Positions 27,442-37,621 are shown, numbered from the stretch's first letter. The stretch: 38,368 nt of DNA from Bacteroidota bacterium (GCA_016868395.1 VGGW01000003.1:1-38368), one strand, 5' to 3'. The notes: generated from the sequence alone by a model not told the origin. Numbers and translations are program-made.

Positions 27442-28479
27442 TCACTTTAAACGGTCTTTGATCTTACTTTCAAGTTCTAAAATTCGTTTTTCGAGCTCTG
27501 GGAGTCGTTTTATGATGACCTGCGATTTCAAGGAGTCACGGTAACTCATCAATGGAGATCCATTCCAGCTCAAATTCTCTTCCCTGATTGAATTATTAAC
27601 GCCAGTTTTTGCGCCAATATTACTTCCATTGGCAATACTAATATGACCAACAATTCCTACCTGTCCCCCAATAACGCAGTTCTCACCAATTTTAGTACTA
27701 CCTGATATTCCGGTTTGTGCTGCAATCACTGTGTTGGAACCAATTTCAACATTATGGGCAATTTGAATAAGATTGTCGAGTTTCACACCCTTGCGAATGA
27801 TGGTAGATCCCATGGTGGCCCGGTCAATTGTTGTATTCGAGCCAATTTCAACATTTTCCTCAATAATTACGTTTCCAATCTGACTAACCTTTCGGTATTT
27901 TCCCTCACCACCATTTGCAAAGCCAAAACCATCGCTGCCAATAATCGCACCGGAATGAATAATCGTATGATCACCAATTATACAATTGAAATAAACTTTG
28001 ACGCCAGAATATAAAGTTACATTCTTACCCACTGTAACATTGTCTGCCAAATATACATCAGGATAAATTTTACTTCCGTCCCCAATCTTGACATTTGGAC
28101 TAATATATGCGAATGCAGCAATGTATACATCTTTTCCAATCTCCGAACTCGGATGGATAAAACAGGGTTCCTCAATGCCGGTTTTGTTTGATTTTAAAAG
28201 CTCATCATACTTCTCCAATAAGACCGAGAATGCGCTGTAAGCATTTTTCACCCTGATCAAGGTTGCAGCGATAGGCTGCACAGGTACAAAATCTTCGTTA
28301 ACTATGATGATTGAAGCTCCGGAATTGTAAACAAATTGTTCATATTTTGAATTCGCAAGAAATGACAAAGAACCTGACTTCGCTTCCTCTATCTTAGCAA
28401 GCTGGTTTACTGTCACCTCAGGATTACCTTCTACAGTTCCTTCAAGTAAAATTCCAATCTGATGTGCAGTGAGTTGCAT
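27442..28479 (-). CDS. lpxD: UDP-3-O-(3-hydroxymyristoyl)glucosamine N-acyltransferase LpxD
   Basis: 345 aa; LpxD N-terminal domain and hexapeptide repeats; [34 protein letters not shown]. Confidence 0.95.
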   Translation of the reverse strand: MQLTAHQIGILLEGTVEGNPEVTVNQLAKIEEAKSGSLSFLANSKYEQFVYNSGASIIIVNEDFVPVQPIAATLIRVKNAYSAFSVLLEKYDELLKSNKTGIEEPCFIHPSSEIGKDVYIAAFAYISPNVKIGDGSKIYPDVYLADNVTVGKNVTLYSGVKVYFNCIIGDHTIIHSGAIIGSDGFGFANGGEGKYRKVSQIGNVIIEENVEIGSNTTIDRATMGSTIIRKGVKLDNLIQIAHNVEIGSNTVIAAQTGISGSTKIGENCVIGGQVGIVGHISIANGSNIGAKTGVNNSIREENLSWNGSPLMSYRDSLKSQVIIKRLPELEKRILELESKIKDRLK

Positions 28480-28483
28480 CTGG

Positions 28484-28513
28484 CAAATTTATAGCTTATA
28501 TATTAACGAACAA
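28484..28513 (-). promoter_or_regulatory. Consensus Bacteroidota promoter for lpxD operon
   Basis: Minus strand TTG (28513-28511)-N19-TAAATTTG (28491-28484), ending 4 nt before the lpxD ATG. Confidence 0.7.
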
Positions 28514-28536
28514 ATTTTGAGCTTATTCGCATGATT

Positions 28537-29772
28537 TTATTTATTATACTTTATTTCCTTAACATAGCAAAGAATATACTTTTCTACAGTTTTTGCCAAA
28601 GCCTCCAGATTAGAATTGTCTGAGGCTTTGGTTATATCCAATATAGACCCGTCTTTCATCAAAATGTTAATGCTTCCATCCCCTACATGGTAAGCATTAT
28701 TTTTAATGGTATCAGTAAATACGAAATATGAGGTCTCATCATCAGGAACATCAAATTCATTGTTTACTCTTTCTGCCAGCTCATTAACCCATTCAATGGT
28801 CGGGGGCTCATTACTAATCTCAACCTTGTATAAATTTCTGCTGATAAGATGCTTACAAAGAGTTGATAATATAAAATCCTCATCATCGGCCCATACTTTA
28901 ATCGATGAAAATATATCATTATCATCTAGTTTGGTAAACCACTCCAAATTTTGAGGATCTCTTCTAAATTCTTCTTTACTTATTGAATGATTTAAGAAAT
29001 ACGAAAAACAAGGGCTGGCAAACAGATTTCGGCCCTCAATTGAAAGTTCTTTTGCCCTCTCAAGAATTTTTACAAGCATTTGCTCCGCTGCAATCACTGT
29101 TTTGTGAAGATAAACCTGCCAATACATCAGCCTCCTGGCAATCAAAAACTTCTCAATAGAATAAATCCCCTTTTCCTCAACCACCAGCTGATCATCCACA
29201 ACATCCAGCATTTTTATAATTCGGTCAAAGCTGATTACTCCCTCCGAAACTCCGGTAAAAAAACTATCCCTGTTCAAATAATCCAGGCGATCAATATCAA
29301 GCTGACCGGAAACCAATTGATGTAAAAATGTTTTGGAATAACGATTGTTAAAAATTTCTAGGGCCAAGTTAAGCTTACCATCAAACTCTCGATTTAGATT
29401 TTTCATTAATAAAGCCGTAATGTGCTCGTGGGATACGCCATCAACGATTGTATGTTCCAGTGCATGAGAAAATGGGCCATGACCAATGTCGTGTAGCAAA
29501 ATAGCTATCATGACTGCTTCCTCTTCAGCATAGGAGATGGCTTGACCTTTACTTTTGATAGTTTCAATCGCCAAACCCATCAAATGCATGGCGCCTAAAG
29601 CATGATGAAACCGGGTATGTAAAGCACCCGGATAAACCAAATGGGTCATTCCTAATTGCTTGATGTAGCGCAAACGCTGAACATAGGGGTGCTGAATTAA
29701 ATCATACACCAAGTCGGATGGAATGGTCATAAATCCGTAAACGGGATCGTTAATTATTTTTTTCTTATTCAA
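28537..29772 (-). CDS. HD-domain phosphohydrolase (dGTPase/SAMHD1-like)
   Basis: 411 aa; RFHHALGAMHLMG, AILLHDIGHGPFSHALEH, QLDIDRLDYLNRDSFFTGV. Confidence 0.92.
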   Translation of the reverse strand: MNKKKIINDPVYGFMTIPSDLVYDLIQHPYVQRLRYIKQLGMTHLVYPGALHTRFHHALGAMHLMGLAIETIKSKGQAISYAEEEAVMIAILLHDIGHGPFSHALEHTIVDGVSHEHITALLMKNLNREFDGKLNLALEIFNNRYSKTFLHQLVSGQLDIDRLDYLNRDSFFTGVSEGVISFDRIIKMLDVVDDQLVVEEKGIYSIEKFLIARRLMYWQVYLHKTVIAAEQMLVKILERAKELSIEGRNLFASPCFSYFLNHSISKEEFRRDPQNLEWFTKLDDNDIFSSIKVWADDEDFILSTLCKHLISRNLYKVEISNEPPTIEWVNELAERVNNEFDVPDDETSYFVFTDTIKNNAYHVGDGSINILMKDGSILDITKASDNSNLEALAKTVEKYILCYVKEIKYNK

Positions 29773-29868
29773 GATTGAGAATCTTACGGCACAAAAATTG
29801 TTAATTTTAATGACAATTGAACGTATAAATTAATTCGATACGTCATTAATTACTAATTTTACTAATAA

Positions 29869-31422
29869 ATGCAGGAAACTACTATATTATGGGCCGATGA
29901 TGAAATCGACCTTTTAAAACCACATATCCTTTTTCTTAACGAAAAGGGATACCGGATTAAAACCGTAACCAACGGAAATGACGCATTGGATTGCTTCAAA
30001 AATGAAAATTTCGACCTTGTTTTTCTGGATGAAAATATGCCGGGCCTTACCGGGTTGGAAACTCTCGGTAAAATAAAATCAATAGATCCGGATATTCCGA
30101 TTGTTCTGATTACAAAAAACGAAGAGGAGTACATGATGGAGGATGCCATTGGGTTTAAAATTGATGATTATCTGATCAAGCCTGTAAATCCGAAGCAGAT
30201 TTTGCTGACCATAAAGAAGCTGATTGATAATAAACGTTTGGTTAGCGAAAAAACCTCCATGGCCTATCGGCAGGATTTCAGAACGCTGGGCATGACTTTG
30301 AATGATAACCTTAGCTTTTCAGAGTGGGTTGACGTTTATAAAAAATTGGTTTATTGGGAGCTTTCTCTCGAAAAACTTGAAGACGAAGGTATGCATGAGA
30401 TTCTGACTGTCCAAAAATCAGAGGCCAATGTCCAATTCTCTAAATTCATTGAAAAAAATTATTTGAAATGGCTAAAAAATCCTGAAGATGGTCCGATCAC
30501 TTCGAATCAACTTTTTGTAAAAAAAGTATTTCCATCACTGGAAGCTAAAAAACCTACATTCTTCATCCTAATTGATAACTTACGCTATGACCAGTGGAAA
30601 ATGATTAACTCCATTTTAATGGATTATTACCGCGTTGATGAGGAGGATAGCTATTACAGTATCTTACCAACAGCCACCCAGTATGCAAGGAATGCCATAT
30701 TTTCTGGATTAATGCCCATGGAGATGGAACGCCGCTTTCCGAAAATGTGGCAGAATGATGAGGATGAAGGTGGAAAAAACCTGTTCGAAGAAAAATTTCT
30801 GAGTGATCAAATTCAGCGGGTGATGCGGAAAGAATGTAAATACTCTTACAACAAGATTCTTACATTCGAACAAGGTAAAACCATCAGTGAAAATCTGAAT
30901 AATTTAATGCGCAATGATCTAAATGTGATTGTTTACAATTTTGTTGATATGCTTTCACATGCACGAACCGATATGGCAATGATAAGGGAACTTGCTAATG
31001 ACGAAGCAGCATACCGCTCCCTAACTCTTTCCTGGTTTGAACATTCCCCTTTGCTGGATGCATTGAAAAAACTTTCCCAGAAAAAAATAAAACTAATCCT
31101 AACAACGGATCATGGTACGATCAGAGTCAAACATCCAAGTAAAATAATCGGCGACCGAAATACCAATTCAAATTTAAGGTACAAACAGGGAAAGAATCTT
31201 GATTTTGTCCCAAAAGATGTGTTTCATATCAAAAACCCTCATGATGCCATGCTTCCAAGGTTACACATGAGTTCAAGTTTTATTTTTGCGAAGGAGGATA
31301 GCTACTTTGTTTACCCGAATAATTACAATCATTTCGTTAATTATTACAATGAAACCTTTCAACATGGGGGTATTTCTATGGAAGAGATGATTATTCCATA
31401 TGTAACTTACAGTCCGAAATAA
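29869..31422 (+). CDS. porX: PorX-type response regulator with C-terminal PglZ/alkaline phosphatase-superfamily domain
   Basis: 517 aa; N-terminal receiver (WADDEIDLL, LVFLDENMPGLTG, IKPVNP) and C-terminal PglZ-like region (FFILIDNLRYDQW, LPTATQYARNAIFSGLMP, LILTTDHGTI). Confidence 0.9.
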   Translation: MQETTILWADDEIDLLKPHILFLNEKGYRIKTVTNGNDALDCFKNENFDLVFLDENMPGLTGLETLGKIKSIDPDIPIVLITKNEEEYMMEDAIGFKIDDYLIKPVNPKQILLTIKKLIDNKRLVSEKTSMAYRQDFRTLGMTLNDNLSFSEWVDVYKKLVYWELSLEKLEDEGMHEILTVQKSEANVQFSKFIEKNYLKWLKNPEDGPITSNQLFVKKVFPSLEAKKPTFFILIDNLRYDQWKMINSILMDYYRVDEEDSYYSILPTATQYARNAIFSGLMPMEMERRFPKMWQNDEDEGGKNLFEEKFLSDQIQRVMRKECKYSYNKILTFEQGKTISENLNNLMRNDLNVIVYNFVDMLSHARTDMAMIRELANDEAAYRSLTLSWFEHSPLLDALKKLSQKKIKLILTTDHGTIRVKHPSKIIGDRNTNSNLRYKQGKNLDFVPKDVFHIKNPHDAMLPRLHMSSSFIFAKEDSYFVYPNNYNHFVNYYNETFQHGGISMEEMIIPYVTYSPK

Positions 31423-31443
31423 TTCTTATTTTAATTCGACCCA

Positions 31444-31875
31444 ATGAATATCCGCGTCAAAAACGAACCGGAATTGCAAAATGCTGCTTTGGAACTGCTG
31501 AAGTTTGCTGCAGATGAAAAAGTCTTTCTTTTTGAAGGTGAAATGGGTGCAGGAAAAACAACATTGATTAAATTCTTGTGTTTTGAACTAGGTGTAAAAG
31601 AAACGGTAAGCAGTCCCACCTATTCAATAGTAAATGAATATGCATTTCCCGGAGGTAAGATTTTTCATTTTGATTTCTTCCGTATCCAATCACAAATTGA
31701 AGCTTTAGACATCGGTTTTGAAGAGTATTTATCCTCCGGTGATTACTGTTTTATCGAATGGCCACAAAACATTCCAGACCTATGGCCCCTACACCATGTC
31801 CGGGTGAAAATAGCTGAAAATGAGGTGGGAATACGCAATATTGAGATAAAAAAACATGAAACTGATTATTTCTAA
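31444..31875 (+). CDS. tsaE: tRNA threonylcarbamoyladenosine biosynthesis ATPase TsaE
   Basis: 143 aa; FLFEGEMGAGKTTLIKFLC Walker A; SSPTYSIVNEY; FIEWPQNIPD. Confidence 0.92.
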   Translation: MNIRVKNEPELQNAALELLKFAADEKVFLFEGEMGAGKTTLIKFLCFELGVKETVSSPTYSIVNEYAFPGGKIFHFDFFRIQSQIEALDIGFEEYLSSGDYCFIEWPQNIPDLWPLHHVRVKIAENEVGIRNIEIKKHETDYF

Positions 31876-31934
31876 ATTCACGGCTTGCTCTCTTAAAATT
31901 TTTGTACCTTCATTAGCCTAAAAAATACCAGAAG

Positions 31935-33146
31935 ATGAGTGAATTAACTGACATTGCAAAACAAGCCATGATGCAACCGCAGGAGGCAATGTTAGAACTT
32001 AAAAACAAAAAAAATAACCTTTTTATTGGGATCCCCAAAGAGACTTCATTTCAGGAAAACAGAATCGCTCTGACACCTTTATCGGTTGGCTTATTGGTTC
32101 AACATGGCCATGAGGTTGTGATTGAAGCTGGTGCCGGACTTGCAGCTAATTTTAAGGATAATCATTATAGTGAACAGGGAGCTCAGATTGTTTATGATAA
32201 AAAAGAAGTTTATAAAGCTGATTTAATCATAAAAATAGCACCACCCATGGCCGATGAAGTAGAAATTATGAAAATGGGGCAGGTCCTTTTTTCTGCACTT
32301 CAGATGTCGACCATGAAAATTGATTTTTTGAAGGCATTAATGAAAAAAAACATTACTGCCTTGTCATTTGAATACCTGCGAGATGAGGGCAATGTTTTAA
32401 GTGTAGTTAGAGCAATGAGTGAGATTGTCGGGGCAACCTCGGTACTTATAGCTGCTGAATATCTTAGTAATGTGTTTGAAGGCAAAGGCCTTATGTTGGG
32501 TGGAATTACAGGTGTTCCCCCAACAGAAATTGTTATTTTAGGTGCGGGAACAGTTGGTGAATATGCAGCCAGAACCGCTATTGCACTTGGCGCCGAGGTC
32601 AAGGTCTTTGATAGCTCCATTTACAGATTACGTAGGCTGCAAAATAATATCGGAAGCCGTGTTTTTACTTCGGTCATACAGCCGGTAGTTTTACATAAAG
32701 CCATTTGCAGTTGCGATGTCGCAATTGGAGCCATTCGAGCAAATCATGGAAGAAGCCCATGTCTTGTTTCAGAAGAAACGGTCAGCAAAATGAAACCAAA
32801 CTCAGTGATTATTGATGTCAGTATCGATCAAGGTGGTTGCTTCGAGACTTCACAGGTCACAAATCATACTCATCCAACATTCAGAAAATACGATGTGATC
32901 CATTATTGTGTTCCAAACATTGCTTCCAGAATGTCGAGAACTGCAACTTATGCTTTAACCAATATCTTTACTCCAATAATACTCGACATTGGAGAAATGG
33001 GCGGAATTATGAACTTAATCTGGGAAAGACCGGGAATACGAAATGCGATATATCTTTATCAGGGTAAACTTACCAATAAAGACCTTGCAGACCGCTTTAG
33101 TATACCAATGAAAGATTTGGATCTGCTGATTGTTTCAAACCGCTGA
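31935..33146 (+). CDS. ald: Alanine dehydrogenase
   Basis: 403 aa; GIPKETSFQENRIALTP, VVILGAGTVGEYAARTAIALGAEVKVFD, VIIDVSIDQGGCFETS. Confidence 0.92.
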   Translation: MSELTDIAKQAMMQPQEAMLELKNKKNNLFIGIPKETSFQENRIALTPLSVGLLVQHGHEVVIEAGAGLAANFKDNHYSEQGAQIVYDKKEVYKADLIIKIAPPMADEVEIMKMGQVLFSALQMSTMKIDFLKALMKKNITALSFEYLRDEGNVLSVVRAMSEIVGATSVLIAAEYLSNVFEGKGLMLGGITGVPPTEIVILGAGTVGEYAARTAIALGAEVKVFDSSIYRLRRLQNNIGSRVFTSVIQPVVLHKAICSCDVAIGAIRANHGRSPCLVSEETVSKMKPNSVIIDVSIDQGGCFETSQVTNHTHPTFRKYDVIHYCVPNIASRMSRTATYALTNIFTPIILDIGEMGGIMNLIWERPGIRNAIYLYQGKLTNKDLADRFSIPMKDLDLLIVSNR

Positions 33147-33823
33147 TGAAAAAATCTCTTCTTATTCTCTTCCTGTTTTTTTCCTGCGATACCTTTGCAC
33201 AAGGTCATAATCCTTATGGATTAGAAATAATTAATGAGTACTCTGTCTACCAAAAATCGGTTGAACTTGATAAAAACAAGCAACTGGTTGAGATCAAAAA
33301 ATACATTCCAACAATTAATCTGGATATCCGTTATGCCGGCAAAAATAATTTTACCAAACAAGCGGTTTATCAGCAGGCTAGAGCATTTGCCAGACTTCCG
33401 GTTGTTCAAGCCCTCAAAAGGGTTCAAAATGAACTCAAGAAATCGGGCTTCGGACTAAAAATTTTTGATGCTTACCGGCCTTACAGTGTAACCGTCAAAT
33501 TTTTTGCCATTGCCACAGATAAGAGTTTTGTCGCAAATCCAAAGGATGGATCAAGACACAACAGAGGTTGTGCCATTGATCTAAGCCTAATTCATCTAAA
33601 AAACGGTAAAGAAGTAGAGATGCCGACCCCTTATGATAGTTTTGCACCTGAAGCCGCATCCAATTTTCAGGATTTACCGCCAATAATTATAAAAAACCGT
33701 GAACTGTTGCGAACTACAATGGAAAGGTATGGGTTTCGTGTTTTAGATAATGAGTGGTGGCACTTTGATTTCGTCGGTTGGAAAAATTATGAATTGATGG
33801 ATATACCCTTTGAAGATTTGTAA
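33146..33823 (+). CDS. Secreted D-alanyl-D-alanine dipeptidase (VanX/DdpX family)
   Basis: 225 aa; signal peptide; IFDAYRPYSVTVKFF, SRHNRGCAIDLSLI, MERYGFRVLDNEWWHFDF; start codon shares 1 nt with the ald stop (TGATG). Confidence 0.9.
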   Translation: MKKSLLILFLFFSCDTFAQGHNPYGLEIINEYSVYQKSVELDKNKQLVEIKKYIPTINLDIRYAGKNNFTKQAVYQQARAFARLPVVQALKRVQNELKKSGFGLKIFDAYRPYSVTVKFFAIATDKSFVANPKDGSRHNRGCAIDLSLIHLKNGKEVEMPTPYDSFAPEAASNFQDLPPIIIKNRELLRTTMERYGFRVLDNEWWHFDFVGWKNYELMDIPFEDL

Positions 33824-33997
33824 TCTCCGTTTATCGTATTTAGAAGAAACTCAGGCTCTTCAGTATCTTGAATGCTATTCAAAACCATTCGTTGGATAGA
33901 TTCATCTTTCCGATCAGGATAGGGAAAGAAAAAATATAGATCCCTTTTTTAATCAATCGGCTGCGATATCATCTTGAAGAAGAAAAAAAATTGTTAT

Positions 33998-34125
33998 TAA
34001 CCTTGAAATTGATTGTAAATCCTACCAGCCTGATTATTTTCCTCACCTTAATGATATGAGTTCGGAACACCTTGAGGTCCATTAAAAGGATATTTTTTAA
34101 TCTCGCTTATTTCAAACTCAGGTTG
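33998..34125. mobile_element. Repeat element copy C: internally deleted, inverted derivative (128 bp)
   Basis: TAACCTTGAAATTGATT (33998-34014) ... ATTTCAAACTCAGGTTG (34109-34125); contains atatgagttcggaacaccttgaggtccattaaa, reverse complement of copy B 21009-21042. Confidence 0.7.
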
Positions 34126-34237
34126 TTTATTTACAAAGTAACGATTCTGTTTATCCCGATAATTAAACAGAGCGCTAACTATTGTAAAAATACCATTCAT
34201 TTATTGTTAAAAAATTACTCTTATTCAATTCAATTTA

Positions 34238-34245
34238 TAGATTTG
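34238..34245 (+). promoter_or_regulatory. Candidate -7 element TAGATTTG upstream of metalloprotease
   Basis: Full match to TAnnTTTG; only a TTA near-match at the -33 position (34215-34217). Confidence 0.4.
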
Positions 34246-34279
34246 TAAAAACCTACAATCTAACCATTTAAAAAAAATT

Positions 34280-36784
34280 ATGACAATCTACCTTCGCTAT
34301 TTGCAGTTTGCCGCATTCACGGCTTTGCTATTTTTATCCCGATTTGATAATTTGCAGGCCCAAGATCGAAATAAGCCGGCTACTCCGGTTACACAACCTG
34401 CTAAACCTGCTGCTCCGGCTGTAGCCACGCCCCCAAAACCTGGAATAAAGCCTTATAAAGAAGTTATTACCGATAAGGCAAAGACTGATAAGGGCTTGTT
34501 TAAAGTTCATCGCTTAGACGGAAAATATTTTTATGAAATTCCGGATTCTTTGTTCGATCGAGAAATGTTGGTGGTTACACGTTATTCTAAATCCCCAACC
34601 ATTGATGGAACCTATGGTGGTGAAGAATTAAATGAACAAATTTGGAAGTGGCAAAGACGCGATAAACAAGTAATGATCAGGATTCCATCCTACCGCAATA
34701 TCGCAGACAGGAATTCAGACATGTATCAAGCGGTAATGAATTCTAACCTGGATGCAGTTTTGTCGTCATTTGAAATAAAGGCCATAAACAAAGATTCCAG
34801 TTCGGTAGTGATTGATGTTACTGATCTTTATGCAAAGGACGTTCAATCGCTAGGTCTGCCTCAACGGATGCGCACGCAGTACAAAATAACTGCAATGGAT
34901 GAATCCCGGAGTTTTATTGATACCATTAAATCTTTCCCGATTAACATTGAAGTACGGACATTAAAAACATATCGTGCTACCGATCCTCCGGGAGATAAAA
35001 CAATTGGATCGATGTCTGTAGAAATTCACAACTCCATGCTCTTATTGCCAAAAATACCATACAAGCCTCGTTTCATGGATGAAAGAGTTGGATATTTCGG
35101 TCAGAGTCAAACAGATTATGGCTTGGATGAACAAAAAGCAAAGGTTACGCGTTATATTCACCGCTGGAGGTTAGAACCCAAAGATCCCGAAGCTTACAAA
35201 CGCGGTGAATTAGTAGAGCCTAAAAAACAGATTGTTTATTATATTGATCCTGCTACTCCTGTCAAATGGAGACCTTATCTCATTCAGGGTGTAAAAGACT
35301 GGAATGCGGCATTCGAAGCGGCTGGATTTAAAAATGCAATTACTGCAAAAGAACCTCCTCTCGATGATCCCGACTGGTCGCCTGAGGATGCAAGATACTC
35401 AGTGATTCGATATTTTGCCTCGAACATTGCCAATGCTTACGGCCCTCATATTTCAGATCCTCGTTCGGGTGAAATCATGGAATCAGATATTGGCTGGTAT
35501 CATAATGTCATGAACCTGGTTAGAAATTGGTTCTTCGTACAAACTGCTGCTATTAATCCTGATGCGCGTAGCCCAAAATTCAAGGATGAAGTTATGGGTC
35601 AACTCATCCGCTTTGTTTCTGCACATGAGGTTGGTCATACCCTTGGCCTTCCGCATAATTTTGGTTCAAGTGTTGCCTATCCGGTAGATTCTCTACGCTC
35701 AGCTTCTTTTACCAAGAGAAAAGGTGGAACCGCACCATCCATCATGGATTACGCTCGTTTTAATTATATAGCACAGCCCGGAGATGAGGGTGTTGTATTG
35801 TATCCGGGTGTAGGCGATTATGATAAATGGGCTATAAAATGGGGTTATTCTTGGTTTGGTAATCAAACACCAGAGGAGGAAGCTAAAACCTTAAATAAGT
35901 GGACCATTGAAAGAGCGGGAAACCCGATTTATTTTTATGGGCAACAAACCGGAAACCCAATTGATCCGCGAGCACAATCTGAAGATTTAGGTGACGATGC
36001 AATGAAGGCTTCCAAATACGGGATTGCTAATTTGAAACGAATATTACCGAATATTGAGAAATGGACTTACGAAGAAGGTAAACCCTATGATAATTTGAGG
36101 GAGTTATATGGCGAAGTGCTTGGTCAGTGGAATCGCTATATGGGTCATGTGCGATCAAATATTGGCGGCATTTATGAGGATGATAAAACCTATGAACAAA
36201 AAGGACCGGTTTATACCCATGTGATAGAAGCGAAACAAAAGGAAGCTGTTAAATTCATTAATGACCAGGCCTTTGCTACGCCAACCTGGATGCTGGATCA
36301 GAGTGTTTTGAACAAATTTGATAATGCAGGAATAGTCGATCGATTAAGAAGAACTCAGGTAGGGGTATTGAACGGAATTCTTGATTTTGGCCGTTTGAAT
36401 CGAGTTATAGATAACGCTGTTAAAAATGGTTCATCGGCTTACACCATGGATGAATTATTTGAGGATTTACGGAATGGGATTTGGTCTGAATTAAAAACAG
36501 GAGCCAATATAGATACCTATCGCCGAAATTTACAACGTGCGTATATTGAACGAATGTCATATCTTTTAAATGAGAATGAGGCCGCAGTACCTGCACAATT
36601 TGGGGCTTTAGCCGGACCACAAATTGATGTTTCACAATCAGAAATACGACCAATGGCCAGACATGAACTGAAGTCGTTGTCTAATCAGGTTAAAGCGGCT
36701 ATGCCTAAATATGCCAATCCTGTTTTGAAGGCACATCTTGAGGATGTATTGGTTAGAATTGCTGAAGCTTTAGATCCTAAATAA
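34280..36784 (+). CDS. Secreted zinc-dependent metalloprotease (DUF5117/DUF5118 type, metzincin)
   Basis: 834 aa; signal peptide; Pro/Ala-rich linker; HEVGHTLGLPHNF = HExxHxxGxxH. Confidence 0.9.
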   Translation: MTIYLRYLQFAAFTALLFLSRFDNLQAQDRNKPATPVTQPAKPAAPAVATPPKPGIKPYKEVITDKAKTDKGLFKVHRLDGKYFYEIPDSLFDREMLVVTRYSKSPTIDGTYGGEELNEQIWKWQRRDKQVMIRIPSYRNIADRNSDMYQAVMNSNLDAVLSSFEIKAINKDSSSVVIDVTDLYAKDVQSLGLPQRMRTQYKITAMDESRSFIDTIKSFPINIEVRTLKTYRATDPPGDKTIGSMSVEIHNSMLLLPKIPYKPRFMDERVGYFGQSQTDYGLDEQKAKVTRYIHRWRLEPKDPEAYKRGELVEPKKQIVYYIDPATPVKWRPYLIQGVKDWNAAFEAAGFKNAITAKEPPLDDPDWSPEDARYSVIRYFASNIANAYGPHISDPRSGEIMESDIGWYHNVMNLVRNWFFVQTAAINPDARSPKFKDEVMGQLIRFVSAHEVGHTLGLPHNFGSSVAYPVDSLRSASFTKRKGGTAPSIMDYARFNYIAQPGDEGVVLYPGVGDYDKWAIKWGYSWFGNQTPEEEAKTLNKWTIERAGNPIYFYGQQTGNPIDPRAQSEDLGDDAMKASKYGIANLKRILPNIEKWTYEEGKPYDNLRELYGEVLGQWNRYMGHVRSNIGGIYEDDKTYEQKGPVYTHVIEAKQKEAVKFINDQAFATPTWMLDQSVLNKFDNAGIVDRLRRTQVGVLNGILDFGRLNRVIDNAVKNGSSAYTMDELFEDLRNGIWSELKTGANIDTYRRNLQRAYIERMSYLLNENEAAVPAQFGALAGPQIDVSQSEIRPMARHELKSLSNQVKAAMPKYANPVLKAHLEDVLVRIAEALDPK

Positions 36785-36802
36785 TTAAAAGAGAATAAAT
36801 AA

Positions 36803-36836
36803 AAAGCGCCCTTTATGAAAACATAGAGGGCGCTTT
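36803..36836. terminator. Bidirectional terminator between convergent genes
   Basis: AAAGCGCCCTTTATGaaaaCATAGAGGGCGCTTT hairpin between 36784(+) and 36856(-). Confidence 0.85.
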
Positions 36837-36855
36837 AATAAGATATTTTTAAGAA

Positions 36856-37545
36856 TTATTCTTCTCTTCTTCCCATCAGCATGCTCGCGTAATAGACCAA
36901 TGTCGCTAAAGATCCTAATGCAGCAACTACATAGGTCATAGCTGCCCACCATAAAGCATCTTTTGCCTGATCATTCTCGACACTGCTTTGCATAATTCCA
37001 CGGTTACTTTGTAACCAAGCCAAAGCTCTTTTGCTGGCATCAAACTCAACCGGAAGTGTAATAAAAGCAAATAATGTGACAACAGCAAGTGCCGCCACAC
37101 CGATAGCGAGAACGGTAATGTCACCCGAAAAAACAAGTAGCATCACACCAATCATCAATGCCCATTGTGTGATCTTGGAGGCAACATTTACTGCCGGAAC
37201 AACTGATGACCTGAACTTCAACCAATTGTAAGCCATCGCGTGTTGAATTGCATGTCCACATTCATGCGCTGAAACAGCTGCTGCCGCAACACTTCGTCCA
37301 TGATATACCTCGGGGCTCAGATTAACTGTCCGATTAGCTGGATTGTAATGATCGGATAGCTGACCCTCAGCAGAAATAATCTGAACATCATAAATCCCAT
37401 GATCCTTTAACATTTTGTCCGCTATATCTTTTCCGTTCATTCCTGAACCAAGAGGCATTTCGGAATACTTTTTAAATTTGTTCTTGAAGCGCCATTGCAC
37501 AGCAAAACTGACTACTGCAATGACAATCATTAATATTAATCCCAT
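36856..37545 (-). CDS. Zinc metallopeptidase, YugP-like membrane protein
   Basis: 229 aa; SAHECGHAIQHA motif; TM segments; LPVEFDASKRAL. Confidence 0.92.
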   Translation of the reverse strand: MGLILMIVIAVVSFAVQWRFKNKFKKYSEMPLGSGMNGKDIADKMLKDHGIYDVQIISAEGQLSDHYNPANRTVNLSPEVYHGRSVAAAAVSAHECGHAIQHAMAYNWLKFRSSVVPAVNVASKITQWALMIGVMLLVFSGDITVLAIGVAALAVVTLFAFITLPVEFDASKRALAWLQSNRGIMQSSVENDQAKDALWWAAMTYVVAALGSLATLVYYASMLMGRREE

Positions 37546-37560
37546 AATCTGATGTTTTTT

Positions 37561-37589
37561 TAAAGGTATTCAATAACCGTTCCGAACAA
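37561..37589 (-). promoter_or_regulatory. Candidate promoter of YugP-like gene
   Basis: Minus strand TTG-N18-TACCTTTA (one mismatch to TAnnTTTG). Confidence 0.45.
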
Positions 37590-37621
37590 AAATAAACACA
37601 AATAATTTACCTTTAGATTAT

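Noticed and set aside
26006-28014. Plus-strand ORFs inside lpxC/fabZ, lpxA and lpxD
   Set aside because: Shadow ORFs opposite strongly recognised genes.
31885-31912. TTG-N17-TACCTTCA upstream of ald as a promoter
   Set aside because: Spacing is short and the -7 box has two mismatches; not strong enough to list.
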